Shown: positions 28,020 to 38,107 of the stretch, piece by piece
How the letters are laid out: each line of letters begins with the position of its first letter
Position numbering within the stretch: position 1 is the stretch's first letter
Source: Pirellula sp.
Lineage (GTDB): Bacteria; Planctomycetota; Planctomycetia; Pirellulales; Pirellulaceae
Assembly (NCBI GenBank): GCA_021299695.1
Contig: JAJTEK010000002.1
Location: 1 to 64,000, forward strand
Direction: 5' to 3'
DNA: 64,000 nt
Made by a program: the position numbers and the translations under genes
The notes under the pieces: model-generated
What the model saw: only the letters and a program-made list of their open reading frames with translations
The model's database searches: none
What the model was told of the DNA's origin: nothing

Positions 28020-29189
28020 TTATTTAAAGAGGGCCGCAGGATCGGTCCTCCAAAGTTTCCGGACGGCGAGCAGTCCGCTGGCGAGACTCATGACCAGGGT
28101 CAAGCAGCCGACGATGGCGATTCGATCGGCCTGTAGCCGCATGACCAATCCTGTCCAATCCGACAACCATTGGTACAAAAACCAGCTGACGATGCAACCT
28201 GGGATGAAACCCGACATGCATAAGTAAAAGGCTTGGGCCATGACGAACTGCAAAAAGTATCCTGGACCATAACCCATGGCCTTGAGGGTCGCATACTCGG
28301 GCAAGTGGTCTTGGATGTCGGTAAAGAGGATCTGGTAGCAGATGATCACTCCGATCAGCATTCCCATAATCGTGCCGATTGAAAAGATAATTCCAATCGG
28401 AGTGCTTCGAGCCCAAAAACCGATCTCGCGATCGACCAGATCGCGATGGGTCAGAACCTCAATGCCGCTACCTAGCCTCGCTTGCAATCCGTCTTGGACC
28501 TCTCGAAGGTTCGCCCCGGGTTCGAGCCGAATGAGCCCTAGATCCACCGCCGCCAACGGCGCTCGATTGCCGTTTCTGCTTGGAAAAAAACGCTCGACAC
28601 CCGCTTCGCTGATGATCAACGTTCCATCGTATACGAAGTCGGTACCGATCGTGACCCAATCGTGCAGAAATACGCTCTGGCCCGAAAGCTCTGCACTTTG
28701 ATTCCTGAGTTTCTCCAAGTCCTTCTTTTCAAAACCGTATGTCTCTTTGCTCCGGCGATCGACCAGCGCCATCCTCGCGTCGATCAATCCTTCGCAGCGG
28801 AGATTCATTTTCGGGTCGACAAAAGCTTTCGCATCGATCGGTACTCCGATCACTCGAATCGATCGGGACACATGGCCCTGGACTCTTGCGATGGCCAAGG
28901 ATCGATCGATGTACAAAGGGATTACCTGCGATACTCCGGGGATTCCTTTGGCCCGATCGATCGCTCCATAATCGAAACGCTGTTCACTTGGGACGGTGTA
29001 GCGAGCTGGACTCAAGATCACCAGGTCCGCATCGATCAACCGCAACACCTCGACGGCACTGTCGAAGAGTCCGAAAAGAAATCCGATCTGCGTGAACATC
29101 AAAACGACCGCAAAACCGATCCCTAGGGCGTTGAGCAACATCCTGCCGAGGTTCGAACGAACGTTGAGCCATGCCAAAGGGACCCGCAT
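28020..29189 (-). CDS. DevC-like ABC transporter permease (FtsX/MacB fold)
   Basis: 389 residues. One membrane segment lies near the N-terminus (LLNALGIGFAVVLMFTQIGFLFGLF). A ~200-residue extracytoplasmic domain follows (ADLVILSPARYTVPSEQ to VLTHRDL), then three C-terminal segments (IGIIFSIGTIMGMLIGVIIC; AQAFYLCMSGFIPGC; IVGCLTLVMSLASGLLAV). This is the DevC/FtsX permease layout. It lies 34 bases downstream of a second similar permease. No ATP-binding subunit or DevB-like adaptor is adjacent, so its partners must be encoded elsewhere. Confidence 0.85.
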   Translation of the reverse strand: MRVPLAWLNVRSNLGRMLLNALGIGFAVVLMFTQIGFLFGLFDSAVEVLRLIDADLVILSPARYTVPSEQRFDYGAIDRAKGIPGVSQVIPLYIDRSLAIARVQGHVSRSIRVIGVPIDAKAFVDPKMNLRCEGLIDARMALVDRRSKETYGFEKKDLEKLRNQSAELSGQSVFLHDWVTIGTDFVYDGTLIISEAGVERFFPSRNGNRAPLAAVDLGLIRLEPGANLREVQDGLQARLGSGIEVLTHRDLVDREIGFWARSTPIGIIFSIGTIMGMLIGVIICYQILFTDIQDHLPEYATLKAMGYGPGYFLQFVMAQAFYLCMSGFIPGCIVSWFLYQWLSDWTGLVMRLQADRIAIVGCLTLVMSLASGLLAVRKLWRTDPAALFK

Positions 29190-29223
29190 CGCTGTGAAAT
29201 ACTCCCTTTAGAACCATGAAGCC

Positions 29224-30450
29224 TTAGAACAATGAAGCCGGTTCGGCTCTCCAGAGCCTCAACATCGCCATGATCCCCGACGCACTGCACATGAGGAACG
29301 CCAAGCCGAGCACGCCCCAGAATCGCTCCCATGTCATCGAGGTCGGAATGCGAGAGAGTCCCGCAGTCAATTCGTACAGGAGAAAACTGATCAGAGCAGC
29401 TGGCAGATAACTCAGGATCGCCAAGAGCCACGATTGGACCAAGACGATCCGCGCCAGTGCCCAATGCGAATATCCCATCGCTTTGAGCGTCGCGTATTCG
29501 GGTAACCGATTCGATACATCGTTAGCCAAAATCATGTAAACGATCGCCGCTCCGATGATAAACGAGAGGACTACCCCCATCGTAAAGATCATCCCGATCG
29601 GTGTGTCTTGCAACCACCTTGTGCGCTCCCATCGAAGTTGTTCGGCCATCGTCAGCACTTCGATCTCCTGCAAACATCGCGGATCTCTTTGGTCAAGCCA
29701 TGCGATCAACTCAGCCTTGGCTTGCTCGGGATCGACCCCGGCACGCAGACGGACTAGCCCCAGGGACGCTCTTTGCCGTGTGTCGATCCCCGCACGGAGC
29801 CCATAGCCTACGTCGCTCAGGAGGATCGCACCGTTGGTCGCAAGTCCTGTACCAAGTTGAAAATGGCCAGCGATGTGCGAGAGGCGGTTGCCTACCTCCA
29901 CCGGACTACCGATGTCTTTGTCTGAGAATCGCTTGCAGTCACCAGGCCCGTACTCAGCCCGCGTGGCCCGATCGACCAACAAGGCATCGGGATTCTTGAG
30001 CTTGCTCAACTGATCGTGGATCTCAGGGACATCAAGCACCGGGTGTTCGATCTCCATGGCCATCATCCCAACGGTCCGAAACGATCCGTCCGGAGGTGCT
30101 TGGGTGCACTCGGCAGGCCTAGGCGGATTTTGCCAACGCATGAGCATGATGAAAAAAGGATCGACGCGCTCGATCATCGGATGGCCTTGGACCATTCGCA
30201 TCCAGCCGCGATCAAACGTACGAGGCTCATAGAGGTGCACATAGTCAGGCGACCTGAGCACCAGATCCCCCTGCAACTTGCCGTAGACAATATTGGCCGT
30301 GTTGGCCACTGCACCCCTGAACCCTAGCTGCATGAAGATCAATAGCAAGGCAAAGGACACACCGAGGATGCAGGCTAAGGTTCGCGCGGGTTGGGAAATC
30401 AGATTCAAAAGCGCAACGGGTGTACGCTTCGATGGATTAAGGAGTCGCAT
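29224..30450 (-). CDS. DevC-like ABC transporter permease (FtsX/MacB fold)
   Basis: 408 residues, paralogous to the next gene. An N-terminal segment (LACILGVSFALLLIFMQLGFRG) is followed by an external domain (GDLVLRSPDYVHLYEPRTF) and three C-terminal segments (GMIFTMGVVLSFIIGAAIVYM; IVLVQSWLLAILSYLPAALIS; FWGVLGLAFLMCSASGIMAM). RLPEYATLKAMGYS is shared almost exactly with the neighbour (HLPEYATLKAMGYG), a DevC hallmark. Its start overlaps the end of the DUF1080 gene by 14 bases, suggesting one transcript of three genes. Two different permeases side by side suggest a heterodimer. Confidence 0.85.
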   Translation of the reverse strand: MRLLNPSKRTPVALLNLISQPARTLACILGVSFALLLIFMQLGFRGAVANTANIVYGKLQGDLVLRSPDYVHLYEPRTFDRGWMRMVQGHPMIERVDPFFIMLMRWQNPPRPAECTQAPPDGSFRTVGMMAMEIEHPVLDVPEIHDQLSKLKNPDALLVDRATRAEYGPGDCKRFSDKDIGSPVEVGNRLSHIAGHFQLGTGLATNGAILLSDVGYGLRAGIDTRQRASLGLVRLRAGVDPEQAKAELIAWLDQRDPRCLQEIEVLTMAEQLRWERTRWLQDTPIGMIFTMGVVLSFIIGAAIVYMILANDVSNRLPEYATLKAMGYSHWALARIVLVQSWLLAILSYLPAALISFLLYELTAGLSRIPTSMTWERFWGVLGLAFLMCSASGIMAMLRLWRAEPASLF

Positions 30451-31180
30451 CGATGGTTCTGTAAACCCAATCCTTGACCGTTACCTTCGACTGAAAGACG
30501 CAGTAACCGAGCGGGCGAGAACGCATGACCTCGGCGCGTACCGAGAATTTGCGTTCCCCTCGTGGCACCTCGAGAATCTGCTCCTTATCGATCCAGACGG
30601 TGATGTTCTTGGCGTCAACCCGGACCTTGAATTCGTACCATTGGCCGTTCTTGAAGTTCCGGTAACTGGCCGTCTCGTTTTCGCTCGCATCGTTTCCGTC
30701 GATGCTGCTGATCCCGACCAATCCACCACCCCAACCGCCGACAATCAGCGAGCAGTGCTCTTTGCCGACAGGAAAAGTGATTCCGACAAAAAAGTCCGAG
30801 CCGTCCAGACGCTGGGCTTGCCATTGCATTTCAAAATTTTCAGTTGGGAAATCCTTGCCGAGCTTGTTGACGCCCGTCATGGGCTCGCCGGGCATGAGTA
30901 CCAAAACGCCGTCTTTGATCTCGACGGCGCCTTCCCCACCAAAGTTCGTTTTCTCCCAACCCTCGAGTCCCGATTCAGGCAATACTCTTTTCCACTGGAC
31001 TTTGGACTCCTGCTTCGAAGACTCTTTCGAAGTCTCCTTGGACTCCTGGGCGATTGACGCCCCTTGGGAAGCCAAGAGCAAGCAAGCTGCGCCGACGAAG
31101 GCCACATGAGCAATCAGGCGGCCGCCTGTTCGAAAGGAACCAATCAGGCTAGAGCAAGAAAGAAGGTTCATGAATCGCAT
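30437..31180 (-). CDS. DUF1080-like exported protein
   Basis: 247 residues; ATG at 31180 or 31171. The signal sequence (AHVAFVGAACLLLASQGASIAQ) is followed by a Ser/Lys/Glu-rich linker (KETSKESSKQESK). A jelly-roll DUF1080-like domain follows: EGWEKTNFGGEGAVEIKDGVL, FEMQWQAQRLDGSDFFVGITFP and WYEFKVRVDAKNITVWIDKEQI. Carbohydrate binding or hydrolysis is likely. The gene overlaps the downstream permease by 14 bases, so a link between glycan processing and the transporter is possible but unproven. Confidence 0.8.
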   Translation of the reverse strand: MRFMNLLSCSSLIGSFRTGGRLIAHVAFVGAACLLLASQGASIAQESKETSKESSKQESKVQWKRVLPESGLEGWEKTNFGGEGAVEIKDGVLVLMPGEPMTGVNKLGKDFPTENFEMQWQAQRLDGSDFFVGITFPVGKEHCSLIVGGWGGGLVGISSIDGNDASENETASYRNFKNGQWYEFKVRVDAKNITVWIDKEQILEVPRGERKFSVRAEVMRSRPLGYCVFQSKVTVKDWVYRTIDATP

Positions 31181-31373
31181 AGGGAGGAGCTAGTGCTAGG
31201 GGTTATGGTTGAGGGTAACGGAGTCCTAATTCGGACCGCCGACGCTCTGATTCTACACCAAAAGTTACAAGCCCCCTTCTTGTTTCGCTTCTTTCCTTTG
31301 CGGCTCTGCGTCTTTGCGCCTTTGCGTTAAATTCCGTTCGGTAAATTCCGTTCGGTTCCTGGCGTTTGCATTG

Positions 31374-32084
31374 CTACATCGGCTGGGTGGCTTTCGCATC
31401 GCTGGTCGGACCGAGCACGATGCGGAACAACCCGGTCGGAAGCTTCAGCTCCGACTTGGCTGCCGAGTCGGACGCAGAGGCGATCGCTTTGGGCTCGAAG
31501 CCCACCGTCACGGCCTTCCGCTGCTCGGGTTTGAGCTCCATGTAGATTCCATCTTTTTTGTTGTAATCGCTTTGGGATTCGAAATACATCTGCGTGACCA
31601 ATTCGGGACGTTTCGGAGCGATCACCCGGTAATGGATATGAGGCGTACGGCCAGGGTACTTGCCAGGGTGGATTGTCCGAAATGCAAAAGCACCGTCGGC
31701 ACCGGTGAGCATTTTAGCCCAGTACTGAAAATTCGGATCGGCTGGACGATCGTTGCGATCTTGAGGGTGATTGTAGCGCCCACTCGCACAAGCTTGCCAA
31801 ACCTCGACAATGACGCTCTCGAGGGGACGGTCGTCCATGTCCAGGACCAAGCCTTGGACGACAATCTGCTCGCCGTCGGCCACGGGGGATTTTTCATCGA
31901 GTCGAGTCAGGTCGGCGTCGAAGTGCTTTTGTTTGTCGATCTCTGGGATGGGATAAAAGGGACCTTTGGTGGCCGAGGCTGTCGGGGGAGCCCAGGAGAA
32001 TCCGCGCTGGCTCAGACCGATGGAAAAACCGCTTGTGATTGCGGCTCGGCTTAAAAAACTTCGACGGTTGTTCAACGGCTGCAT
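31374..32084 (-). CDS. Intradiol ring-cleavage dioxygenase (protocatechuate 3,4-dioxygenase-like), Tat-exported
   Basis: 236 residues. A Tat-like leader (NNRRSFLSRAAITSGF) is followed by the intradiol fold: GPFYPIP (41-47), VVQGLVLDMDDRPLESVIVEVWQA, then the iron ligands Tyr104 (GRYNHPQD), Tyr143 (GKYPGRTPHIHY), His149 and His151. All four Fe(III) ligands are present, so it should be catalytically competent. The family opens catechol-type rings between the two hydroxyls. No other aromatic catabolism gene is nearby; exported versions of unknown substrate are common in planctomycetes. Confidence 0.88.
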   Translation of the reverse strand: MQPLNNRRSFLSRAAITSGFSIGLSQRGFSWAPPTASATKGPFYPIPEIDKQKHFDADLTRLDEKSPVADGEQIVVQGLVLDMDDRPLESVIVEVWQACASGRYNHPQDRNDRPADPNFQYWAKMLTGADGAFAFRTIHPGKYPGRTPHIHYRVIAPKRPELVTQMYFESQSDYNKKDGIYMELKPEQRKAVTVGFEPKAIASASDSAAKSELKLPTGLFRIVLGPTSDAKATQPM

Positions 32085-32343
32085 CGCTTCGTTCCCTGTA
32101 TAAGTACCGTATTTTTACCGATCGGATCTGCCCGATCGTCTTACGATTGTATCAATTATTTGGTTTAGTGCAGAAATCCCGTTAGCGGATTGACTTTACC
32201 CCTTGTCTGCATTGCATAAGCGGCAAAGTATTTCCGATACTGATAAGGGCCCGATCTGCCCGATCCGGCACGTTAAAGTTTCGAAACAGCCCGAACGAGC
32301 GAACCTAGGGCTACAAGGCAGCAGACCGAAAGTCATCCTGATT

Positions 32344-33561
32344 ATGTCGACGACTTTGGACTATCGTCCACCCTCGCGCCGGGTCGATCGCCCAGCGGTT
32401 TTTCCAAGGCTTGAGATCCACTCGACGAAGTCTCCATCGAACACTGTGTCTCCATCGAAAACCGGGTCTTCCACGAATACCGAGTCTTCATCGAAAGCTG
32501 GACGAGTCGCTTGGACTCGCCCCTACGCTTGGTCGACCATTATCCCATCGGTCCGCCGTCAAGAATCGATCGAAGGTGCTTTGATCGGCTGCGCGATCGG
32601 CGAATCGATCGGGGGGCTAGGGCGGTCGAAACAAGCACGACTGAGGTCCGAACTGTGCTCCAAACCTCTTGGGGAGATCGATCCAGGAGTACTCGTCGCT
32701 TCGCATCGTACCGAGGGATTGTTGGTCAGTGTCCAAGCCGTATTGCTCTCGCAAGCGATGTCAGAGAATTTTCAATCGCATCTTTCCGAACGGCTCGCAT
32801 GGTACCAACGCCTTCAACCGACGGCTTGCATTGGCGGGTTTGTTAATTCTTTGCTAGGTCGGTCCCAATCGACGGCCAAGCTCGGCGATGATCCGCTTGT
32901 CCGCGCCCTTGCTCTGAGCGTTCTGATGCAAGGCCACCACGACGGGGCCTTGAGTTGGGTTCAGGACTCGACTCAATTGACCTTCGGTAACCGGTGGGTT
33001 GTCCAAGCGAGTTTTCTGATCGCAACGGCCGCCCAGGTCGCCCAATTTCATCGCACGGCACACCAGATCAGCACGGCAAACCTCCTGAGGGACTTGCGCT
33101 CTGCGAGTGGCTCCCAAGAGATCCAACAGCGGCTCGATGCCTTAATTGAAGCCTTGGAGGCAGACGAAACGGCCGACTCGGCAAGCCGTATTCTTGGGTG
33201 CAAGGAACATCGCTGGCAGGACCATTTGGTCGACAACGCACTGCTGGCGATTTACACCTTTGCGCGACATCCAGATGCCATCCACAAGGGCCTTGCTGAA
33301 CTCTTGCAACTGCGTGGAAATCTACAGGGCGTCCTGGCTCTCTATGCAGGACTAGCGACGGTCCAGTCGGGAGTCCAAGGCCTACCGGGCCTTTGGCCCG
33401 ACCGATTATCTCTTTACCCCTATTCGTCGGCCTGGGTCCAACAGTACATCGATCGGTGCGTCGACTGGCCTCATGGACCTGAGGATATCCAAGCGACGCG
33501 ATGCTTGCCCTCGCACCCCGTCGGGCAATTCGTCCGCAATCTTTGTCGCGGATTTGCCTGA
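32344..33561 (+). CDS. ADP-ribosylglycohydrolase-like protein, probably degenerate
   Basis: 405 residues from ATG 32344; a TTG at 32203 would add 47 residues. The first ~55 residues are low-complexity (STKSPSNTVSPSKTGSSTNTESSS). From about 71, RRQESIEGALIGCAIGESIGG matches the first helix of the ADP-ribosylglycohydrolase fold. Where active enzymes have the metal-binding T-D-D-T, this protein has SHRTEGLLVSVQAVL, without acidic residues at the metal positions. Later helices are typical (PLVRALALSVLMQGH, ILGCKEHRWQDHLVDNALLAIYTFARH). The fold is likely; hydrolase activity is doubtful. Confidence 0.65.
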   Translation: MSTTLDYRPPSRRVDRPAVFPRLEIHSTKSPSNTVSPSKTGSSTNTESSSKAGRVAWTRPYAWSTIIPSVRRQESIEGALIGCAIGESIGGLGRSKQARLRSELCSKPLGEIDPGVLVASHRTEGLLVSVQAVLLSQAMSENFQSHLSERLAWYQRLQPTACIGGFVNSLLGRSQSTAKLGDDPLVRALALSVLMQGHHDGALSWVQDSTQLTFGNRWVVQASFLIATAAQVAQFHRTAHQISTANLLRDLRSASGSQEIQQRLDALIEALEADETADSASRILGCKEHRWQDHLVDNALLAIYTFARHPDAIHKGLAELLQLRGNLQGVLALYAGLATVQSGVQGLPGLWPDRLSLYPYSSAWVQQYIDRCVDWPHGPEDIQATRCLPSHPVGQFVRNLCRGFA

Positions 33562-33571
33562 TCAAGACGGA

Positions 33572-33694
33572 TCCACCGTCTGGCGACAGGTGGCTACGGG
33601 GATGCGCCGAATCGTAGCCATCCGCTGCCAAGCGGTGGAGGGGAGTGCGAGGAAGACTTCCACCGTCTGGCGACAGGTGGCTACGGGGGATGCG
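33572..33694. repeat. Two direct repeats of a hairpin (CCACCGTCTGGCGACAGGTGG)
   Basis: TCCACCGTCTGGCGACAGGT and the following GGCTACGGG occur at 33572-33601 and again at 33659-33688, 87 bases apart. CCACC and GGTGG in each copy can pair across CGTCTGGCGACA. Between them, CCGCTGCCAAGCGG is another hairpin. The block lies between the 3' end of the ADP-ribosylglycohydrolase-like gene and the start of the esterase gene. It could be a small mobile repeat and may also act as a weak transcription barrier. Confidence 0.6.
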
Positions 33695-33794
33695 TTGATG
33701 TAGGCCCCCCGGTGAAGGATGGATCGGACCGACTAGGGTATAATCCGGTTCGCCGTCTTTTCCCTTTGAGTCCATTTGGAGTTTGGTACCAACG

Positions 33795-36395
33795 ATGCGT
33801 TCGAGAGAATTTTGCGTTTGGCTGGCGTTGTTCATGGTCTGCGGAAAGATCTCATTGGCTCAGGAAAATCCCAGCCAGGAGGACCCCGCCCGGAGCGTTC
33901 AAGCCGGTGTGCCTGTAGGGAAAATCACCCGAGGCGAATTCAGCGATAGCAAGATCTATCCGGGAACCAAACGTGCTTACAGTGTCTATGTTCCTGCTCA
34001 ATACAACCCAGAGCAGCCTGCAAGCTTGATGGTTTTCATGGACGGCTCAGGCTACGCGCAGCCCGACGGAGCCTTTCGCGCACCGATTGTCTTGGACAAC
34101 CTGATCCATCAAAAACAAATGCCTGTGACGGTGGCCATCTTTGTCAATCCAGGGACGATTTCGGCCAACAAACCCAACACCTCGGATCGTAGCAACCGAT
34201 CGTTCGAGTACGACTCGCTAGGAGATCGTTATTTGAAATTCCTGATCGAGGAGTTCTTGCCCGTGGCGATCAAGGATTTGAACATTTCAACGGACCCGGC
34301 CGATCGTGCCGTGTGCGGGATTTCATCGAGTGGCATCTGCGCCTTTAGTGTGGCTTGGGAACGCCCGGATCAGTTTGGAAAGGTGATTAGCCATATCGGT
34401 AGTTTCACCAACATCCGTGGCGGATGGGCTTATCCTGGCCTGATCCGCAAGACCAAGCAGTCGCCTAAAGCGATCAAAGTCTATCTCCAAGAAGGGGAAC
34501 AGGATCTGAATAATTTGCACGGCAATTGGCCTTTGGGTAACCGCGACATGGCAGCTGCCTTGCAGTTTGCTGGATACAACTACCGCTTGGTCATGACCCA
34601 AGGTGGCCACAGCGGTCAATTCGGTGGACTGGAGCTACCCGCTGCGTTGCGTTGGCTCTGGGCCAAGGATTCCGAGTCGACCCACATTCCGATCGTCGAG
34701 ACCAAGCCCAAGTGGGAACCGCATCCCGATGCGATCGCTCGGGAGGATGTGCCTCGGGGCAAGGTCGAGAAAATGGATCCTTGGGAATCGAGTATCTTCC
34801 CAAATACCACGCGCGATTGGTGGGTGTATGTACCGGCCCAATACGACGGCAGTGAGCCTGCCGCGTTGATGGTGTTCCAGGATGGCGAGCGGATGCAGAA
34901 CCTCAACGGACGCTGGCGAGTGCCAACGGTTTTCGACAACCTCATTGCTCGCGGGGATATGCCTCCGACGATCGCGGTGTTTCTCAACCCGGGCCATGAG
35001 AAAAGTCAGCCGCTCAAGGATGGTCGATTCTCGAATCGCAGTTACGAATACGACAGCCTCGGAGACCGTTACGCGAAATTCCTGCTCGAAGAGATCCTGC
35101 CCGAGGTCCGCAAGCGATATCGGATCAGCGAGGATCCGAACCTTAGAGCCATCGGTGGTTCGAGTTCAGGGGCCATCTGTGCCTTTACGGTCGCTTGGGA
35201 ACGTACGGAGAGTTTCCGCAAGGTCTACTCGACGGTCGGAAGCTTTACGAATTTGCGAGGGGGTAATGTCTATCCATCTTGGGTGCGCAAGACCGAGCCG
35301 AAGCCGATACGAGTAGCCATGTCCGATACCAGTGGAGATATCGATAACCCGTTTGGCTCGTGGCCTTGGTCGAACCAACTCATGGCCTCTTCCTTGAAGT
35401 ACATGGGATACGATGTGCGGTTCGACTGGACCGAGGGTTATGCGCACAACGACGAGTATGGAAGTTCGCTATTTCCAGACGCGATGAAGTGGCTTTGGAG
35501 GAAAGAAGTTCACACACCGGTGCTCGATACCCGGGGGGATCTAGGAGGGGATTTGACCCTGCTGAATCTGCTGATCCCCGGTGAGACTTGGAAAGTCGTT
35601 GCCGACAATCTAGGGTTCGCCGACGCATTGTGCAGCGATGCCCAAGGAAACTTTTATTTCTGCGACATGAAAGCTCCAGCCATCTATAAAGTCAACGCCG
35701 TCGATGGGAGCAAGACCGAGTTGTGCAAGGAATCCGTAAGCGGATTGGAGTTCTCTCCCGATGGAAAGCGATTGATCGGTTGCCAGGGATCCAAGAATCG
35801 CATCATCTCGATCGACCTTGCAACCATGCAGGTGACAAGCCTCGCCGACGGAGTCAAACCCAACGACTTGGCCGTCAGCAGCGAAGGTCATATTCTGTAT
35901 ACCGATACCGGAGCCCAGCAAGTCGTTCGGGTCGACCCGACGACGGGTAAGACGACTGTTGTCGATACCGGGATCAGTAAGCCCAATGGGATCGCGCTCT
36001 CGGGTGACGGAGGAACTCTGGCTGTCTCCGATTACGGTGGTGATGCGACATGGATGTTTCGTATCAATGCTGCAGGTGAGCTCGATGCCAAGATGCCCGT
36101 CATGCCCATGCGATTGCCGATCGACCCGAAGGGCGATTTCAAGTTCAACGAACCACCTCCTTATGTAGCGGCATCCAAGGGAGATGGAATGGCTGTCGAT
36201 AAGAAGGGGCGATATTACGTAACGAGCGAACTGGGCGTCCAGATCTTCGATCCTACAGGCAGGCCCTGCGGAGTGCTTCCGAAGCCCAACCAAGACCAGC
36301 CTATCACGACTTGCATTCTGGCAGGTCCAAAGCACAGCACGCTGATCATTGCCAACGGAACCACAGTTTACAGCCGAGAGCTAAAGGTCGAGTGA
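33795..36395 (+). CDS. Exported double esterase (Fes-like) plus C-terminal beta-propeller
   Basis: 866 residues from ATG 33795 (signal peptide [20 protein letters not shown]). Two tandem copies of an enterochelin-esterase-like alpha/beta hydrolase occur with a period of 280 residues: [10 protein letters not shown] at 137 and [10 protein letters not shown] at 417; VYVPAQY at 64 and 344. Nucleophile regions are [10 protein letters not shown] (Ser near 178) and [11 protein letters not shown] (Ser near 457). Candidate His residues occur in GGHSGQFGG and AHNDEYGSS. The last ~280 residues are an SMP-30-like propeller ([40 protein letters not shown]). Substrates are probably plant or algal ester-linked glycans. 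Its stop overlaps the ATG of the next gene, a sulfatase, by one base. Confidence 0.82.
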   Translation: MRSREFCVWLALFMVCGKISLAQENPSQEDPARSVQAGVPVGKITRGEFSDSKIYPGTKRAYSVYVPAQYNPEQPASLMVFMDGSGYAQPDGAFRAPIVLDNLIHQKQMPVTVAIFVNPGTISANKPNTSDRSNRSFEYDSLGDRYLKFLIEEFLPVAIKDLNISTDPADRAVCGISSSGICAFSVAWERPDQFGKVISHIGSFTNIRGGWAYPGLIRKTKQSPKAIKVYLQEGEQDLNNLHGNWPLGNRDMAAALQFAGYNYRLVMTQGGHSGQFGGLELPAALRWLWAKDSESTHIPIVETKPKWEPHPDAIAREDVPRGKVEKMDPWESSIFPNTTRDWWVYVPAQYDGSEPAALMVFQDGERMQNLNGRWRVPTVFDNLIARGDMPPTIAVFLNPGHEKSQPLKDGRFSNRSYEYDSLGDRYAKFLLEEILPEVRKRYRISEDPNLRAIGGSSSGAICAFTVAWERTESFRKVYSTVGSFTNLRGGNVYPSWVRKTEPKPIRVAMSDTSGDIDNPFGSWPWSNQLMASSLKYMGYDVRFDWTEGYAHNDEYGSSLFPDAMKWLWRKEVHTPVLDTRGDLGGDLTLLNLLIPGETWKVVADNLGFADALCSDAQGNFYFCDMKAPAIYKVNAVDGSKTELCKESVSGLEFSPDGKRLIGCQGSKNRIISIDLATMQVTSLADGVKPNDLAVSSEGHILYTDTGAQQVVRVDPTTGKTTVVDTGISKPNGIALSGDGGTLAVSDYGGDATWMFRINAAGELDAKMPVMPMRLPIDPKGDFKFNEPPPYVAASKGDGMAVDKKGRYYVTSELGVQIFDPTGRPCGVLPKPNQDQPITTCILAGPKHSTLIIANGTTVYSRELKVE

Positions 36396-37906
36396 TGCGC
36401 AAGTTCCTTTTTGCAATCTGTATTGTCGCCGTAGCTTTTCTGGATTCTACAGGGAGCTTGAGCAAAATCTGTGCTCAGGAGCGACCCAACGTACTTTTCA
36501 TCCTGACCGATGACCAACGATGGGATGCGTTGAGCATCGCTGGCCATCCGCACCTAAAGACTCCCAATATCGACCGGATCGGTCGCCAGGGCGTCTACTT
36601 CCGTAACGCTTTTTGCACCACTTCGCTGTGCTCTCCGAGCCGAGCTAGCATCCTCAGTGGTTTGTATGCACACAACCACGGAGTGACGAACAACTTCACG
36701 GAATATCCCAGTGAGTTGAAAAGCTTTCCGATGGTCTTGCAGTCGTTGGGTTACCATACTGCCTACATTGGCAAGTGGCACATGGGTGAAGAGAATGATG
36801 AACCAAGACCCGGTTTTGACTGGTTTGTCACCCACAAAGGGCAGGGGAAGTACTTCGATACAGAATTCAACTTTCATGGCAAAGAGCGCAAAGTCGTTCC
36901 GGGTTATTACACCCATACAGTGACCCAGATGGCGAAAGATTGGCTCAATCGCCCCAAGGAGAATCGGCCTTGGTGTCTGATGATCGGGCATAAAGCGCCT
37001 CATAGCTTTTATTATCCCGAGCCGAAATATCAGAAAGCATTTGATGATGTACAGGTAACTTATCCCAGCTCTGCTTCGGACGAGGAGCTTCTCGATAAGC
37101 CCCAGTGGATACGTCAACGTCGCAATACATGGCATGGCATCTATGGGCCTTTGTTTGATTGGCGAAAGAAATTTCCAGATGAGTCCGCCCAAGGTGTCAA
37201 GGATTTTGAGGCCATGACCAGAGCCTATTGGGGAACGATTCCTTCGGTCGACGATAGTGTCGGAGAACTACTTGGATTGCTCGAACAACGCGGAGAACTT
37301 GAACGAACCATCGTTGTTTACATGAGCGACAATGGGATTCTCAATGGTGAGCACGGTATGGTCGACAAACGCACAGCGCACGAACCGAGCATTCGGATCA
37401 TTCAATTGGTGCGTTATCCCGGCTTGGTATCCGAAACGCAACCCAAAGTGATCGATGAACCGGTTTTGACCGTCGACCTTGCACCCTCGATTTTGGAGCT
37501 CTGCGGCGCTAGCCCACTAGAGAATATCGACGGTAGATCGTGGAAGAAACTGGTACAGGGAACCGAGGATCGTTGGCGAAAGAGCTTTTTATATCACTAC
37601 AACTACGAAAAGCAGTTCCCTTACACACCGAACGTGCGTTGTGTGCGGACCCGAGAGTGGAAATACAGCCGATCGCCCCATGGTGATCAGGGTGCCGACC
37701 GCCACCTGGCAGAGCTGTACCATATTTCTGAGGACCCCTCAGAGCGACGAAACCTCATCGATGACCCTGAATATGCTGAGGTTTTAGCCTTGATGAAAAA
37801 GGAGTTGATTCTCGCTATGTCGGCCGTAGGTCTCGATCCGCAGAACGATACCATGCCGATCGACGAGGGGATCAAAGAGGCGCTTCCGGATCAGAAAGTT
37901 CGTTGA
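36395..37906 (+). CDS. Sulfatase (formylglycine-dependent)
   Basis: 503 residues from ATG 36395, which shares its A with the TGA of the preceding gene. A signal peptide ([14 protein letters not shown]) is followed by [19 protein letters not shown] (DD at 39-40). The signature is C79-S-P-S-R83 in [29 protein letters not shown] and [18 protein letters not shown] are further conserved elements. The [12 protein letters not shown] form resembles the iduronate-2-sulfatase/N-acetylglucosamine-6-sulfatase-like subgroup. Coupling to the esterase gene suggests joint removal of ester and sulfate groups from one glycan (inference). Confidence 0.92.
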   Translation: MRKFLFAICIVAVAFLDSTGSLSKICAQERPNVLFILTDDQRWDALSIAGHPHLKTPNIDRIGRQGVYFRNAFCTTSLCSPSRASILSGLYAHNHGVTNNFTEYPSELKSFPMVLQSLGYHTAYIGKWHMGEENDEPRPGFDWFVTHKGQGKYFDTEFNFHGKERKVVPGYYTHTVTQMAKDWLNRPKENRPWCLMIGHKAPHSFYYPEPKYQKAFDDVQVTYPSSASDEELLDKPQWIRQRRNTWHGIYGPLFDWRKKFPDESAQGVKDFEAMTRAYWGTIPSVDDSVGELLGLLEQRGELERTIVVYMSDNGILNGEHGMVDKRTAHEPSIRIIQLVRYPGLVSETQPKVIDEPVLTVDLAPSILELCGASPLENIDGRSWKKLVQGTEDRWRKSFLYHYNYEKQFPYTPNVRCVRTREWKYSRSPHGDQGADRHLAELYHISEDPSERRNLIDDPEYAEVLALMKKELILAMSAVGLDPQNDTMPIDEGIKEALPDQKVR

Positions 37907-38107
37907 TCTGCTGCCAATGGACCTTTGATAGGTTCTCGTTTTTCCTGGGCGATGCGCCAAGGGTTGGGGCTCTCAGCGATGCGCTGAAGCTAGCATTGAA
38001 ACAAGCAATCCGTTGATTGCCCAAGCTCGCAACGAAAGCTAGAATCGGCAGACTGCAATTTTTCGCCACCAACGTTAGAGCGTAAACGCTAGAGGACACT
38101 GGATCGA

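Noticed and set aside
33068-33835. 255-residue minus-strand open frame with repeated SHLSPDGGS text
   Set aside because: The text comes from the hairpin doublet; the rest is the shadow of the ADP-ribosylglycohydrolase-like gene.
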